From: an uncultured Methylococcaceae bacterium
Lineage (GTDB): Bacteria; Pseudomonadota; Gammaproteobacteria; Methylococcales; Methylomonadaceae
Assembly (NCBI GenBank): GCA_913056195.1
Contig: CAJXMF010000005.1
Location: 16,053-80,052, forward strand
Length of the DNA stretch: 64,000 nt
Reading direction: 5' to 3'
Made by a program: the position numbers and the translations under genes. Every line of letters starts with the position of its first letter. Positions within the stretch are counted from its first letter, which is position 1. Shown piece after piece: positions 46,584 through 56,551 of the stretch. Under the pieces are notes generated by a model. That model worked only from the letters and a program-made list of their open reading frames with translations, did no database searches and had not been told where the DNA came from.

Positions 46584-46963
46584 AAAAAAACTATATAAAA
46601 GTCGCCGCGCTACTGATTTTATGGCTATTAGCGCCGCTTGCCCAAGCGCAGGACAAGACCCTCAGCCATGTTGTCATCGTCTGGTTAAAGGAACCAGGCA
46701 ATGATGCGATGCGCCAAAAATTTATCGATGCCAGCCAGCCCTTATCCCGACTGCCGGGTGTGATCAGTCGCCATGTGGGCGTTGTTTTGCCCAGCAAGCG
46801 CCAGCTGGTCGATGACACCTTTGATGTGGCGGTGACGGCAACGTTTAAAAGTCGTGAGGCATTGAAAGCGTATTTGAATAACCCCAGGCATAAAAAAATT
46901 CTGCATGAAAAAATCAAGCCTTTGGTCAATCGCGTCGTCATCTATGATTTTGTAACCCCTTAA
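46580..46963 (+). CDS. Exported Dabb-domain (stress-responsive A/B barrel) protein
   Basis: A 127-residue protein with a clear signal peptide (basic start, hydrophobic core, probable cleavage after PLAQAQ) followed by a single A/B barrel dimeric fold: HVVIVWLKEPGNDAMRQKFI, then VAVTATFKSREALKAYLNNP and a final VVIYDF strand. Most Dabb proteins are cytoplasmic, so the export signal is unusual. It overlaps the phosphatase gene (ATGA) and is 13 bases before a hydrolase. Confidence 0.82.
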   Translation: MKKNYIKVAALLILWLLAPLAQAQDKTLSHVVIVWLKEPGNDAMRQKFIDASQPLSRLPGVISRHVGVVLPSKRQLVDDTFDVAVTATFKSREALKAYLNNPRHKKILHEKIKPLVNRVVIYDFVTP

Positions 46964-46976
46964 TACAGGAAAAGTC

Positions 46977-47699
46977 ATGAGCATTATCAGTAATACCGTT
47001 GACTATCTCGACCAGGATACGCTTTTAGAGGGGTTTTTTGCCTTTGATGACCAGATTGAAGGCCAGCGCCCTGTGGTTATAATTACACATGCCTGGGCCG
47101 GACGGGATAGTTTTGTTGAGGACAAGGCAAAAAAACTGGCAGAACTGGGCTATCTGGGCTTTGCGCTGGATATGTACGGTAAAGGTGTTTTAGGTTCCTC
47201 TCCTGAAGAAAACAGCCGCTTGATGCAGCCCTTTATGGATGATCGGGCATTGTTACAACAACGCATATTGGCGGCGCTAACGGCCGTTAAACAACTGCCG
47301 TGGGCGGACAACCGCAAAATAGCGGCGATCGGCTTTTGTTTTGGGGGGTTATGCGTATTGGATTTAGCGCGTACCGGCGCCGATATTGCAGGTGTTGTTT
47401 CGTTTCATGGCTTGTTTGTTCCACCGGATAATCTGCCACAACCTGAGATAAAAGCTAAAGTGCTGATTTTGCATGGCCATGATGACCCCCTGACGCCGAC
47501 CGAACAGGTATTAGGGATTCAGGAGGAAATGACCAACGCCGGTGTCGATTGGCAAATGCATACTTATGGCCAAACCATGCATGCGTTTACCAATCCGGTC
47601 GCTAACGATCCTGATTTCGGGACTGTTTACCAGCCTGCAGCGGATAAACGCTCCTGGCAAAGTCTGTTGAATTTTCTGGATGAAATTTTTACGGATTAG
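46977..47699 (+). CDS. Dienelactone hydrolase family protein
   Basis: A 240-residue alpha/beta hydrolase with the cysteine nucleophile elbow GFCFGG, the acid in LHGHDDPLTP and the His in QTMHAFTNP, the Cys-Asp-His triad of the dienelactone hydrolase group. A chlorocatechol pathway is absent, so a general hydrolase role is more likely than dienelactone degradation. Preceded at 13 bases by the Dabb gene, it probably belongs to the same transcript. Confidence 0.88.
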   Translation: MSIISNTVDYLDQDTLLEGFFAFDDQIEGQRPVVIITHAWAGRDSFVEDKAKKLAELGYLGFALDMYGKGVLGSSPEENSRLMQPFMDDRALLQQRILAALTAVKQLPWADNRKIAAIGFCFGGLCVLDLARTGADIAGVVSFHGLFVPPDNLPQPEIKAKVLILHGHDDPLTPTEQVLGIQEEMTNAGVDWQMHTYGQTMHAFTNPVANDPDFGTVYQPAADKRSWQSLLNFLDEIFTD

Positions 47700-47759
47700 C
47701 AGAGATTGCCCTATGTCCTATAACGTCTTGATGATTCAATAAATAGTGTCTGTGCCCTT

Positions 47760-48905
47760 GTGAAGCCAACAAAAACAGAGACGCTCGCCACGTTTCCGCA
47801 AGGGCGTTTTGAATTACGGCGTTTTCCGTGCCAGGCGCATGATCCATTCCGAGCCTGGGATGCGGCCGATGAATATCTGCTGCATGAGCTGGCTGAAAAA
47901 ACACCGGATACTTCGGCCCAGCTTACGCTGCTGAATGATGCCTTTGGTGCCTTGGCTGTCGCCTTGTCGTCGTATCACCCGGTCAGTATTTCTGATTCCT
48001 GGTTATCCCAGCAGGCAACGCTGCAAAATTTGCGAAACAACACGATTGCACCGGAACAGCTTACCCTGTTGAGCAGTCTGGAAAAACCTGAACAAGCGAT
48101 CGATGTCTTGTTGATTAAAATTCCCAAAACGCTGGCTTTACTGGAATATCAACTGCTTGAATTACGGCCGTTGCTCAAACCGTCAACCTGCATTATCGCC
48201 GCGGGGATGGTTAAAAACCTGCCCAAAACGGTTTTCAATTTGTTTCAACGTGTCATCGGGCCGACGACGACATCGCTGGCGCGTAAGAAAGCGCGTCTGA
48301 TTTATGTGACACCCGATTTAGCGAAACGCACACCGGAAAATCCTTATCCTTCTCAGTATGTCCTGGAGAATAGTGACCTGGTGCTGCGTAATCATGCCAA
48401 TGTTTTTTCCAGGGAACGGCTGGATATTGGTGCGCGCTTTATGTTGCAGCATTTACCGACTAACGAGCGCTACCGCCAGGTGATTGACTTGGGTTGCGGG
48501 AATGGTGTGTTGGGTTTGATGTTTGCGCGGCAAAATCCGGATGCCCATATTCAGTTTGTCGATGAATCCTTTATGGCGCTGGATTCGGCTCGAATGAATT
48601 TTGAGCAGGCATTTGGTGCCCGTCGACGTGCCGATTTTATCGCTACGGATTGTTTGAGCGGCGTCGCCGAAAACAGTGCCGATCTAATTCTGTGTAACCC
48701 GCCTTTTCATCAGCAGCATGCCGTCGGTGATTATATTGCCCGGCGTATGTTCAGGCAGGCTAAAAAAGTGCTGGTGCCAGGTGCGGATTTAATCATTATC
48801 GGTAATCGCCACCTCGGCTATCACGTTGTGCTGAAGCATCTGTTCGGGGATTGTACAACCCTTGCAGCGAACAGAAAGTTTGTAATCTTAAAGGTTCGCC
48901 GCTAA
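47760..48905 (+). CDS. rlmG: 23S rRNA (guanine-N2)-methyltransferase, RlmG type
   Basis: A 381-residue protein of the RlmG/RsmC group. The N-terminal half is a degenerate methyltransferase-like domain; the C-terminal half is a full Rossmann methyltransferase (VIDLGCGNGVLGLMFA) with the catalytic motif NPPFHQ. RlmG modifies G1835 of 23S rRNA; RsmC acts on 16S rRNA, and the double-domain layout fits both, so the exact target is inferred from length and sequence style. GTG is the start. The next gene follows after 43 bases. Confidence 0.85.
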   Translation: MKPTKTETLATFPQGRFELRRFPCQAHDPFRAWDAADEYLLHELAEKTPDTSAQLTLLNDAFGALAVALSSYHPVSISDSWLSQQATLQNLRNNTIAPEQLTLLSSLEKPEQAIDVLLIKIPKTLALLEYQLLELRPLLKPSTCIIAAGMVKNLPKTVFNLFQRVIGPTTTSLARKKARLIYVTPDLAKRTPENPYPSQYVLENSDLVLRNHANVFSRERLDIGARFMLQHLPTNERYRQVIDLGCGNGVLGLMFARQNPDAHIQFVDESFMALDSARMNFEQAFGARRRADFIATDCLSGVAENSADLILCNPPFHQQHAVGDYIARRMFRQAKKVLVPGADLIIIGNRHLGYHVVLKHLFGDCTTLAANRKFVILKVRR

Positions 48906-48948
48906 GGTTAAACGATGTATATTGTGTTATGCCGCACAGGAATTCGAT

Positions 48949-51900
48949 ATGGAAAATCCAGTCAACAAAAATATTCTTAACCAGCTTTGTCTCTATATAG
49001 AACAAAAGTCATCTGCTGACAGTGTTGAAGGCTTAAAAGATTTTGCCCGCCAGTATTACCAGAATGTTCCTTTTGATGATCTGGAGCACATTGCCATTGA
49101 AGATTTGTACGGTGCTATGTTGTCGCACTGGAACCTGGCTTTGCAGCGACAGCGGGATGAGCTGAAAATCCATATTTACAATCCCGCCTTGGAAGACCAC
49201 AGTTGGCAATCGCCGCATACGATTATTGAAATCGTGATTCAGGATATGCCTTTTCTGCTGCAATCGGTCAGTATGGAAATCAACCGCCAGGGGCTGACCA
49301 ATCATTTGGTTATTCATCCCGTTTTCAATGTGGTCAGAAACGAACAAGGCGAACTGTTGCGTCTGGCAGCCGATGACGAGGCGGCCAGTCGAGAAAGTTT
49401 TCTGCATTTTGAAATTGACCGGCAAACTGATTCGACCCGGCATGCCTATTTAAAACAACGGTTGTCAGCGATATTACGCGATGTGGCAGCCGCGACTGAA
49501 GACTGGACACTATGTGCCCAAAAAATGCAGGCGATTATTCAGGAATTAAGCCAGCAGGAAAATGTTAATTCTGAAGAGCTCGCTTTTCTGCAATGGCTCC
49601 AGGATAATTATTTTGTATTTTTAGGCTATCGTGAATATCAGTTACAGGAACAGCCTCCGTCTTCAAGGCTATTTATACCGGTCGCCGAAACCGGCCTGGG
49701 CATTTTGCGTGACAGTATTGCAGAGCCAATTGCTCAAGCACAAAATGCCATTTCAGCCGAAGCCTTTAAAAAAATCAATGGCGCCAATGTCCTCATCATC
49801 ACCAAAGCGACTTCACGTTCAACAGTTCATCGTCCGGTATTTATGGATTACATTGGGATTAAACAGTTTAATCGCGAAGGCCAGCTGGTTGGGGAAAAAC
49901 GCTTTTTAGGGCTTTATAATTCGTCGGCTTATCTGACAGAATTAAAAAATATTCCGTTGGTGCGCAATAAAATTAAAAACGTCATTCAACGGTTCGCCTT
50001 TCGAAAAGACTCTCATCAATTCCGTGTCTTGTCGTTTGTGTTGCAAACCTTGCCGCGCGATGAAGTGTTGCAGGCCGATGAAGACAGCTTGTATCGCTAT
50101 GTTTATGGCGTATTGCAATTGCAGGAACGGCAACATGTCAAAGTCTTTTTGCGGCAGGACTTATATGGCCACTTTGTCTCATTGTTGGTTTTTGTGCCGC
50201 GTGAACGTTATCACACCACCTCCAGAAAAAGGATTCAGAAAATTCTCAGTGAGGCTTTTCAGGCTAAGTATATCGATTTCAGTGTTCAATTGTCTGAATC
50301 TATTCTGGCGCGTGTGCATTTTATTATTCATACCGATATTGATGAAGAAATTGCTGTCGATGTTCGCGAAATTGAGCAAAAAATCGTTAATGTCTTAGCC
50401 GAATGGACCGATTCTTTAAAACAGGAATTGCTCAGCTATTACGGTGAAGCACGCGCGAATGTTCTGTATGGAAGTTATAAAGAAGCATTTTCAGCCGCTT
50501 ATCGCGACGAAGTATCGGTCAGAACGGCGATATTGGATATTGAAAAACTGGAAAGTCTGCTCAGTCAGGATTTGGAAGCCAAATCTTTGCTCTATAGTCC
50601 ATTGACCGCGAATAAACATAAATCCTTGCGCTTCAAGATTTTCAGTCGGGCTCAGGTATTGCTGTCTAAAAGCCTTCCTATGCTGGAAAACATGGGGGTT
50701 CGGGTTTGCGATGAACGACCGTATGAAATTCGTAAGAAAGATGACTCAGAGAGTTTATGGGTTCATGATTTTGGTTTGATTATTGATAAAGATTTATCCA
50801 CGCTTAATCTGGAAAATCTCAAGGCGCGTTTTCAAGATGCTTTTGAACAATGCTGGATCGGGCGGGTTGAAAATGATGGGTTTAATCAATTGGTTCTAAA
50901 AGCCAGCGTGTCTTGGCGACAGGTCAATATTTTACGCTGTTTTTATTTGTATCTGCGTCAAATCGGGATTACCTTCAGTCAGTCGTATATTGAAAAAACA
51001 TTGGCCGACAATCCAGAAGTTGTACGCCTGCTGATTCAATTTTTCAATCAGCGTTTTGATCCGTCGCTTGAGATTGATGCAAACAACGACGAGGAATTGA
51101 TTGAAACGATCAATACCGCGATTGATACGGTACAGTCATTGGACGAAGACCGTATCTTGAGGCGTTATCTGAATCTGTTACTGGCTGCGGTCAGAACCAA
51201 TTACTTCTGTAATCCGCTCGATGAAGAGAGCATTCCCTATTTTTCCATCAAATTTGATTCAAACAAGGTACAGGGCATTCCTAAACCCGTACCGTATGTC
51301 GAAATTTTTGTCTATTCGCCGCGTGTCGAAGGCATTCATTTGCGCGGTGGGCCGATTGCTCGGGGTGGCTTGCGCTGGTCCGATCGGCGTGAGGACTTTC
51401 GTACCGAAATATTGGGCCTGATGAAGGCGCAAATGACCAAAAATGCCGTCATTGTGCCGACCGGTGCAAAGGGTGGTTTTGTCGTCAAAAAACTCGATGC
51501 CTTGACGGTGCGGCAGCAACGCGAGCAGGAAGTCGTGCAGTGTTATCAGATTTTTATTCGCGGGCTGCTGGATTTAACCGATAACCTGAAAGATGGTACG
51601 GTAATCAAACCTGAAAATGTCAATTGCTATGATGGCGACGACACCTATCTGGTGGTTGCGGCTGATAAAGGAACCGCCCGGTTTTCTGATTATGCCAATG
51701 CCTTGTCACTGGAATACCAGTTCTGGCTGGGGGATGCTTTTGCTTCGGGGGGCTCGGTCGGTTATGACCATAAAAAAATGGGTATTACCGCGCGAGGTGC
51801 CTGGGAGTCGGTTAAGCATCATTTCACCCATCTGAATATCGATTTCGCCAACAAACCGTTTACCGTAGTTGGCATTGGCGGCATGGTGGGTGATGTATTT

Positions 51901-53778
51901 GGCAATGGCATGTTGCTGTCCGACAAGATTCAGCTGCTGGCGGCGTTTGATCATGCGCATATTTTTCTTGATCCTGATCCTGATTCGGCACTTAGCTTTC
52001 AGGAGCGCAAGCGGCTGTTTGAGCTGCCGGCTTCGAAATGGTCAGATTATGATGACAGTATTCTGTCCAAGGGGGGCGGCGTTTATTCACGGCAGAGCAA
52101 ATCGATTCGATTGTCAGCGCGGATGATGGAACGCTTGAATATCGTCAAAAATGAGTTGACGCCGAATGAATTGATTCAATGTATTTTGCGTGCACCGGTT
52201 GATTTATTATGGAATGGCGGCATTGGCACCTATGTCAAGGCGCAACATGAAAGCCATCTGGCTGTCGGCGATCGCAGCAATGATGCGGTCAGAATCAATG
52301 GCAGCGAGTTGCGCTGCAAGGTCGTCGCTGAAGGCGGGAACCTGGGGCTGACACAGGCCGGCCGTATTGAATACGCCAGGCATGGAGGCAAAATCAATAC
52401 CGATTCAATCGATAATTCGGCCGGTGTAGATTGTTCCGATCATGAGGTCAATATCAAGATTCTGCTCAATACCCTGGTGATGCAAGGCGATCTGACCGAA
52501 AAGCAGCGGCGGGACATATTGTTGTCGATGACCGATGATGTGGCCAAACTGGTGTTAAATAACAATATTTTGCAAAATCAGGCGATTTGTACGATTGAAC
52601 AAACGGCAAAAAACGATATGCAAGGCATGCAATGGGTGATCGAAATCCTGGAGCAAAAAGCGCATCTGGACCGGCAACTCGAAGTGATCCCCGACAATGA
52701 CGAATTGCGCCTGCGTATCAGCCAGGAACAAGGGCTTTACCGGCCTGAAATCAGTGTATTGTTGGCCTATTGCAAACAAATGCTGAAGCAACAGTTTGCC
52801 AAGGCACTGGTGACGCTTGATGGGCCGTTAATTCAACAGGAATTGCAGGCTTATTTTCCACAGACCTTACAAGCACGTTATTCGACTGCAATTCAGCTGC
52901 ATTATCTGGCCCGGAATATCGTGGTGAATTGCTTGATCAATGCGTTGGTCAACCGAATGGGTATTATTTTTCCGTACCGTGTTCTCGAACAAAGCAATGT
53001 ATCCATAACCCGCGTGGTCAGTGTTTACAAACGTGTTTGCTATATTTTTTCGGTGGATGCGTTGTGGCAGGAAATCGAAGCATTACAGACTCAACTCAGC
53101 GGTGAATTGTCTGAAAACCTGTTTGCTTATCTCAGGCGTTTAATCGAACGCTCCATGTACTGGTTTTTGACTCAGACCAGCGAAACCCAGACGGCAGAGA
53201 CGTTGGAATTGTATTATCAGGGGATTCAGCAATTAAAAACCATGATACCGACGCTGCAAAACGAACAACTGAATAAAACGATCGATCAGCAGGTGGATGC
53301 ACTTATCGAAAAAGGCGTGCCGGCTGTGTTGGCTTTGGATGTGGTGTCCACCGAAGTATTGTATTTGTGTTTGGATGTGGTCTGGTTGCATAAACAATCG
53401 CAAAAACCGCTGGAAGAATGCGCGCAGGTCTTCTTTACGCTGATCGAATCGCTGGATCTTCTGTGGCTGCGGGAAGAAGTTTTCACGCTTCCGCAAAAAA
53501 GTCTGTGGCAAGCTTTGGCGCGGCGTACGGCGAGAGAGGAGTTCAGCAGTATTATTAGTGCCTTGACGCTGTCGGTACTGCAACAGCCCGGCCTCAGCGT
53601 TAAAGACAAAATGGAAAATTGGTATCAATGTTTTAATCAAGCCGTGGATCGCTATCGGAAACTGGTGGCGTTGGTTAAATCGGAAGAAAGTATAGACCTG
53701 GAAAAAATCACGGTATTGTTGAAAGAATTACAAGATATTGCCGGATTGTGGCAAGCGTCCAAACAAAAGTTGATTTAA
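48949..53778 (+). CDS. gdhB: NAD-specific glutamate dehydrogenase, large (180 kDa) type
   Basis: A 1609-residue enzyme for oxidative deamination of glutamate, found in Pseudomonas and other proteobacteria. N-terminal regulatory ACT-like domains cover about the first 600 residues. The catalytic domain begins near residue 770 with GPIARGGLRWSDRREDFRTE, has catalytic Lys in TGAKGGFVVK, then the NAD-binding part with TVVGIGGMVGDVFGNGML and VAEGGNLGLTQAGRIEYA. A helical C-terminal region completes it. ATG at 48949 has AGGA 8 bases upstream and is better than an in-frame TGT-proximal start at 48922. It is monocistronic, with a terminator after it. Confidence 0.94.
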   Translation: MENPVNKNILNQLCLYIEQKSSADSVEGLKDFARQYYQNVPFDDLEHIAIEDLYGAMLSHWNLALQRQRDELKIHIYNPALEDHSWQSPHTIIEIVIQDMPFLLQSVSMEINRQGLTNHLVIHPVFNVVRNEQGELLRLAADDEAASRESFLHFEIDRQTDSTRHAYLKQRLSAILRDVAAATEDWTLCAQKMQAIIQELSQQENVNSEELAFLQWLQDNYFVFLGYREYQLQEQPPSSRLFIPVAETGLGILRDSIAEPIAQAQNAISAEAFKKINGANVLIITKATSRSTVHRPVFMDYIGIKQFNREGQLVGEKRFLGLYNSSAYLTELKNIPLVRNKIKNVIQRFAFRKDSHQFRVLSFVLQTLPRDEVLQADEDSLYRYVYGVLQLQERQHVKVFLRQDLYGHFVSLLVFVPRERYHTTSRKRIQKILSEAFQAKYIDFSVQLSESILARVHFIIHTDIDEEIAVDVREIEQKIVNVLAEWTDSLKQELLSYYGEARANVLYGSYKEAFSAAYRDEVSVRTAILDIEKLESLLSQDLEAKSLLYSPLTANKHKSLRFKIFSRAQVLLSKSLPMLENMGVRVCDERPYEIRKKDDSESLWVHDFGLIIDKDLSTLNLENLKARFQDAFEQCWIGRVENDGFNQLVLKASVSWRQVNILRCFYLYLRQIGITFSQSYIEKTLADNPEVVRLLIQFFNQRFDPSLEIDANNDEELIETINTAIDTVQSLDEDRILRRYLNLLLAAVRTNYFCNPLDEESIPYFSIKFDSNKVQGIPKPVPYVEIFVYSPRVEGIHLRGGPIARGGLRWSDRREDFRTEILGLMKAQMTKNAVIVPTGAKGGFVVKKLDALTVRQQREQEVVQCYQIFIRGLLDLTDNLKDGTVIKPENVNCYDGDDTYLVVAADKGTARFSDYANALSLEYQFWLGDAFASGGSVGYDHKKMGITARGAWESVKHHFTHLNIDFANKPFTVVGIGGMVGDVFGNGMLLSDKIQLLAAFDHAHIFLDPDPDSALSFQERKRLFELPASKWSDYDDSILSKGGGVYSRQSKSIRLSARMMERLNIVKNELTPNELIQCILRAPVDLLWNGGIGTYVKAQHESHLAVGDRSNDAVRINGSELRCKVVAEGGNLGLTQAGRIEYARHGGKINTDSIDNSAGVDCSDHEVNIKILLNTLVMQGDLTEKQRRDILLSMTDDVAKLVLNNNILQNQAICTIEQTAKNDMQGMQWVIEILEQKAHLDRQLEVIPDNDELRLRISQEQGLYRPEISVLLAYCKQMLKQQFAKALVTLDGPLIQQELQAYFPQTLQARYSTAIQLHYLARNIVVNCLINALVNRMGIIFPYRVLEQSNVSITRVVSVYKRVCYIFSVDALWQEIEALQTQLSGELSENLFAYLRRLIERSMYWFLTQTSETQTAETLELYYQGIQQLKTMIPTLQNEQLNKTIDQQVDALIEKGVPAVLALDVVSTEVLYLCLDVVWLHKQSQKPLEECAQVFFTLIESLDLLWLREEVFTLPQKSLWQALARRTAREEFSSIISALTLSVLQQPGLSVKDKMENWYQCFNQAVDRYRKLVALVKSEESIDLEKITVLLKELQDIAGLWQASKQKLI

Positions 53779-53878
53779 GTCAATAAATATCGTGTGCTTG
53801 TTCGTTAAGCTATCCCCATGTCGGAGGCAAGACTGACATGTAGCACTATCCTCTTTAAAGATTGTAGATTGTTTATTC

Positions 53879-53910
53879 AGGCAGGTTCTTCAATGAGCCT
53901 GCCTTTTTTT
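53879..53910 (+). terminator. Rho-independent terminator after gdhB
   Basis: A perfect 7-bp stem, AGGCAGG (53879-53885) with CCTGCCT (53898-53904), followed by seven T residues. The stem lies about 100 bases after the stop, next to a convergent gene. Confidence 0.85.
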
Positions 53911-53924
53911 ATCCCCAGAGCCCG

Positions 53925-54920
53925 TTATGGATTTTGGCTATTTTCCAGCACAATCTTGCCGAGGCTGTGGCCCTGATTTAATGTCGCCAATGCCTTTTCC
54001 AGATTCTCGGCATTCAACGGCCCCATGCATTGCTGTAAGGTGGTTTTCAAAATGCCGTTATCGATCAGTTGGGCGACTCGGTTTAGCAAGCGGTGCTGCT
54101 CAATCAAATCCTCAGTCTTGAATAAAGAGCGGGTGTACATAAACTCCCAATGCAATGACAGGCTTTTTTGTTTCAACACGCCGATATCAATGTTTTGCGG
54201 ATCATCAATCAACCCCAGCTTGCCTTGAGGAGCAAGACAGTCCACCAAATCAGTAAAGTGGGTATCCGTATGGGTCAGACTGGCGACTAAATCCACCGCA
54301 TCAAAATCCAGTTGTCCAAGTTGGGGTGCCAAGGTCTGTTGATGATTCAAGACAAAATCAGCGCCCATTGTTTTAACCCAGGCCCGGCTTTGTTCGTGGG
54401 AGGCCGTGCCAATGACTGTCAATTCAGTCAAATGATGCGCCAGCTGAGTCAATTGCGAGCCGACACCGCCTGCCGCACCGACAATCAATAAACGCCCCGG
54501 GGTTTCTGTATCCACGGCAAGCCTGTCGAACAACAATTCCCAGGCGGTGATACTGGTGAGTGGCAAGGCGGCGGCCTCAACAAAACTCAGTGATTCAGGC
54601 TTATGGCCGACGATGCGTTCATCCACGCCGTGAAAATCGCAAAAACAGCCCGGGCGGTCGATGGCGCCGGCATAGAAAACCGCATCGCCCGGCTTGAACA
54701 GGGTTACCCGCTCACCGACTTCCCGAACAATACCGGCGGCATCCCAGCCGAGGATTTTAAATTCTCCAGCATCCGGCGTTATCCGTTGGCGGATTTTATT
54801 ATCCACCGGATTCACCGCAACGGCTTTAACCTCTACCACCAAATCATGACTGTCAGGCGAGGGCGTGGGTAATTCAATGTCGCGAAGAATACGGTCGGCT
54901 TGATAGGCAACGGCTTTCAT
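53925..54920 (-). CDS. Zinc-type alcohol dehydrogenase-like oxidoreductase
   Basis: A 331-residue medium-chain reductase with N-terminal GroES-like domain (GWDAAGIVREVGERVTLFKP) and Rossmann domain with IVGAAGGVGSQLTQLA. The usual zinc ligands of alcohol dehydrogenases are not present as a full set, so it resembles the quinone oxidoreductase/zeta-crystallin branch. Its ATG overlaps the stop of the methylase gene by 4 bases, making it the last gene of the minus-strand argC transcript. The substrate is unknown. Confidence 0.85.
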   Translation of the reverse strand: MKAVAYQADRILRDIELPTPSPDSHDLVVEVKAVAVNPVDNKIRQRITPDAGEFKILGWDAAGIVREVGERVTLFKPGDAVFYAGAIDRPGCFCDFHGVDERIVGHKPESLSFVEAAALPLTSITAWELLFDRLAVDTETPGRLLIVGAAGGVGSQLTQLAHHLTELTVIGTASHEQSRAWVKTMGADFVLNHQQTLAPQLGQLDFDAVDLVASLTHTDTHFTDLVDCLAPQGKLGLIDDPQNIDIGVLKQKSLSLHWEFMYTRSLFKTEDLIEQHRLLNRVAQLIDNGILKTTLQQCMGPLNAENLEKALATLNQGHSLGKIVLENSQNP

Positions 54921-55507
54921 GGTTTGTCCAGAGTGTTGTTGAAAGTGGTTTTTTGTAACACATACAGTAGCGGACTGCCAGGGCGGATGCGGGCAGATTC
55001 AATGATGTTGATGTGGAGTTGTTCGGACGACTGGCTTAGCCAATGCTGTATGCTGAGGTATTCCGTATCGCCACCGCTATGGCCGGGATAAATCAACAGC
55101 GTTATCAGTCCATTGGGGGCAAGCAGTTGCAGGCTAGCGCCTAAGGCTTTCAGGGTCGATTCGGCCTGGGTAATAATCTGTTTGTCGCTGCCGGGCAGAT
55201 AACCCAGATTAAAGGTAATCACCTTGATGCGTTGATGAAACTGTAATGGTATGGCTTCGGCCAGATATTGATGGCTGCGGTGATACAGGGTGACTTTATT
55301 CGAAAATCCTTCATCGTGTAGCCGTTTTTTCGTGTTCTTAATGGCCTGTTTCTGAATATCGAAGGCAAACACATGGGCGGCGTGTCGGGCGAGAAAAACG
55401 GTGTCATGGCCATTGCCGGCGGTGGCGTCGATGGCGTAATCGTCTGGCGTTAAATGCGCGCGAATGATTTGATGCGCATGTTGCGTTAAGGGTAAAGGTT
55501 TAGGCAT
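54917..55507 (-). CDS. SAM-dependent methyltransferase, YtqB/MnmM family
   Basis: A 196-residue class I methyltransferase. Motif I is DATAGNGHDTVFLA at about residue 29; NLGYLPGSDKQI takes the place of motif IV and IYPGHSGGDTE is the YtqB family signature. YtqB was later shown in Bacillus to be MnmM, which methylates nm5U34 of tRNA to mnm5U. The next gene upstream on the same strand is a MnmC(o)-like oxidase, overlapping by 8 bases. ATG at 55507 gives a normal family start; longer in-frame starts run into that gene. Confidence 0.78.
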   Translation of the reverse strand: MPKPLPLTQHAHQIIRAHLTPDDYAIDATAGNGHDTVFLARHAAHVFAFDIQKQAIKNTKKRLHDEGFSNKVTLYHRSHQYLAEAIPLQFHQRIKVITFNLGYLPGSDKQIITQAESTLKALGASLQLLAPNGLITLLIYPGHSGGDTEYLSIQHWLSQSSEQLHINIIESARIRPGSPLLYVLQKTTFNNTLDKP

Positions 55508-56540
55508 AGCGGCGAATATCGCAGTCTGTCGGTAAGGGATGATTGTGTAATAAATGGCGGATGAAGCATTGGCTGTAATAGGGAATCTGCAAACTGCCCT
55601 TGGCACCAAAGCCATTGAAAATATAAATGTTTTTGTGTACAGGATGAGGGCCGATAAAGGGCTTGCGGTCGGCTGTGGTAGGGCGTATGCCGGCCTGGTG
55701 CTGATGGATTTCAGCGTGAGCGGCTGCCGTCGGGTAAACACGCTCTAAATGCGCCAGAAGCTGCTGTCTGACGCGGGCTGTGGGCTGAGTGTCGCGTGTG
55801 TCGCGGTCAAAACTGGCGCCGCTTTTAAACATGTGCTTGTCCAGCGGGATAAACCAATGGCCATAATTCAACAGCCTGTCGATTAAAGGCAGCGGGCTGA
55901 ACGCGGTCAGAATTTCACCTTTGACCGGTTTTAATGGCAAATAATCAAACCACGGGTTTTCCAGGTTTTCATGGCCTTGGCAAAAAATCAGCCGTTCAAC
56001 CGTCAGGCCGCGCCACGTTAGGGGCGTGGATAGCGTTAAATCAGCTGGGTTAAAGCGGTCGTTTATCAGAATACCATGCTTTTTGAACCACTGTCTTAAG
56101 CAAGCCAATAATGGCTTGGTGGTTAAATAGGCGGTTTGCTGTTGTTGCAAGAGTCCAAACGGACTATGGAGGCCGGGATAATGCGGCAGAATGGTGGATA
56201 AAAAGCGTTGGTATTCGGGGCTCTGACAGCGTTTATGGGCGCGTTGTTGTTCTTTTTCATCCGATAACAGACGTAACATGGGTTTTTCGAAGAAAAAAGT
56301 CTGGTCGAAAAAACCTTCCAGATGACGGTAAAAACAGCGTGCCAGACGCAGCTGTCTGTCGGTATCGGGGGCTTTGACCAGGCGCATGCCGGTGACAGGG
56401 TTGATCAGACCGGCAGCAACCTGTGAGGCATTTTGACGGCCATCGTCGATCATTCTAATGGTTTGCCCGTGCTGGATCAGCCGCCAGGCTAACAAACTGC
56501 CAGCCAGTCCCTGGCCGACAATCAGATAATCGATTTTCAC
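55500..56540 (-). CDS. FAD-dependent oxidoreductase, MnmC(o)/DAO family
   Basis: A 346-residue flavoprotein with the FAD-binding GQGLAGSLLAWRL at the N terminus, GLINPVTGMRLVK, PVKGEIL, then AGIRPTTADRKPFIG and the C-terminal NGFGAKGSLQIPY. These match D-amino-acid-oxidase-like proteins related to the oxidase domain of MnmC, which removes the carboxymethyl group of cmnm5U34. E. coli has this domain fused to a methylase; here it is free. Its neighbour is a methylase of the MnmM type, so the two may replace bifunctional MnmC. That pairing is inferred. Confidence 0.75.
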   Translation of the reverse strand: MKIDYLIVGQGLAGSLLAWRLIQHGQTIRMIDDGRQNASQVAAGLINPVTGMRLVKAPDTDRQLRLARCFYRHLEGFFDQTFFFEKPMLRLLSDEKEQQRAHKRCQSPEYQRFLSTILPHYPGLHSPFGLLQQQQTAYLTTKPLLACLRQWFKKHGILINDRFNPADLTLSTPLTWRGLTVERLIFCQGHENLENPWFDYLPLKPVKGEILTAFSPLPLIDRLLNYGHWFIPLDKHMFKSGASFDRDTRDTQPTARVRQQLLAHLERVYPTAAAHAEIHQHQAGIRPTTADRKPFIGPHPVHKNIYIFNGFGAKGSLQIPYYSQCFIRHLLHNHPLPTDCDIRRYA

Positions 56541-56551
56541 GCCTGACGCAG

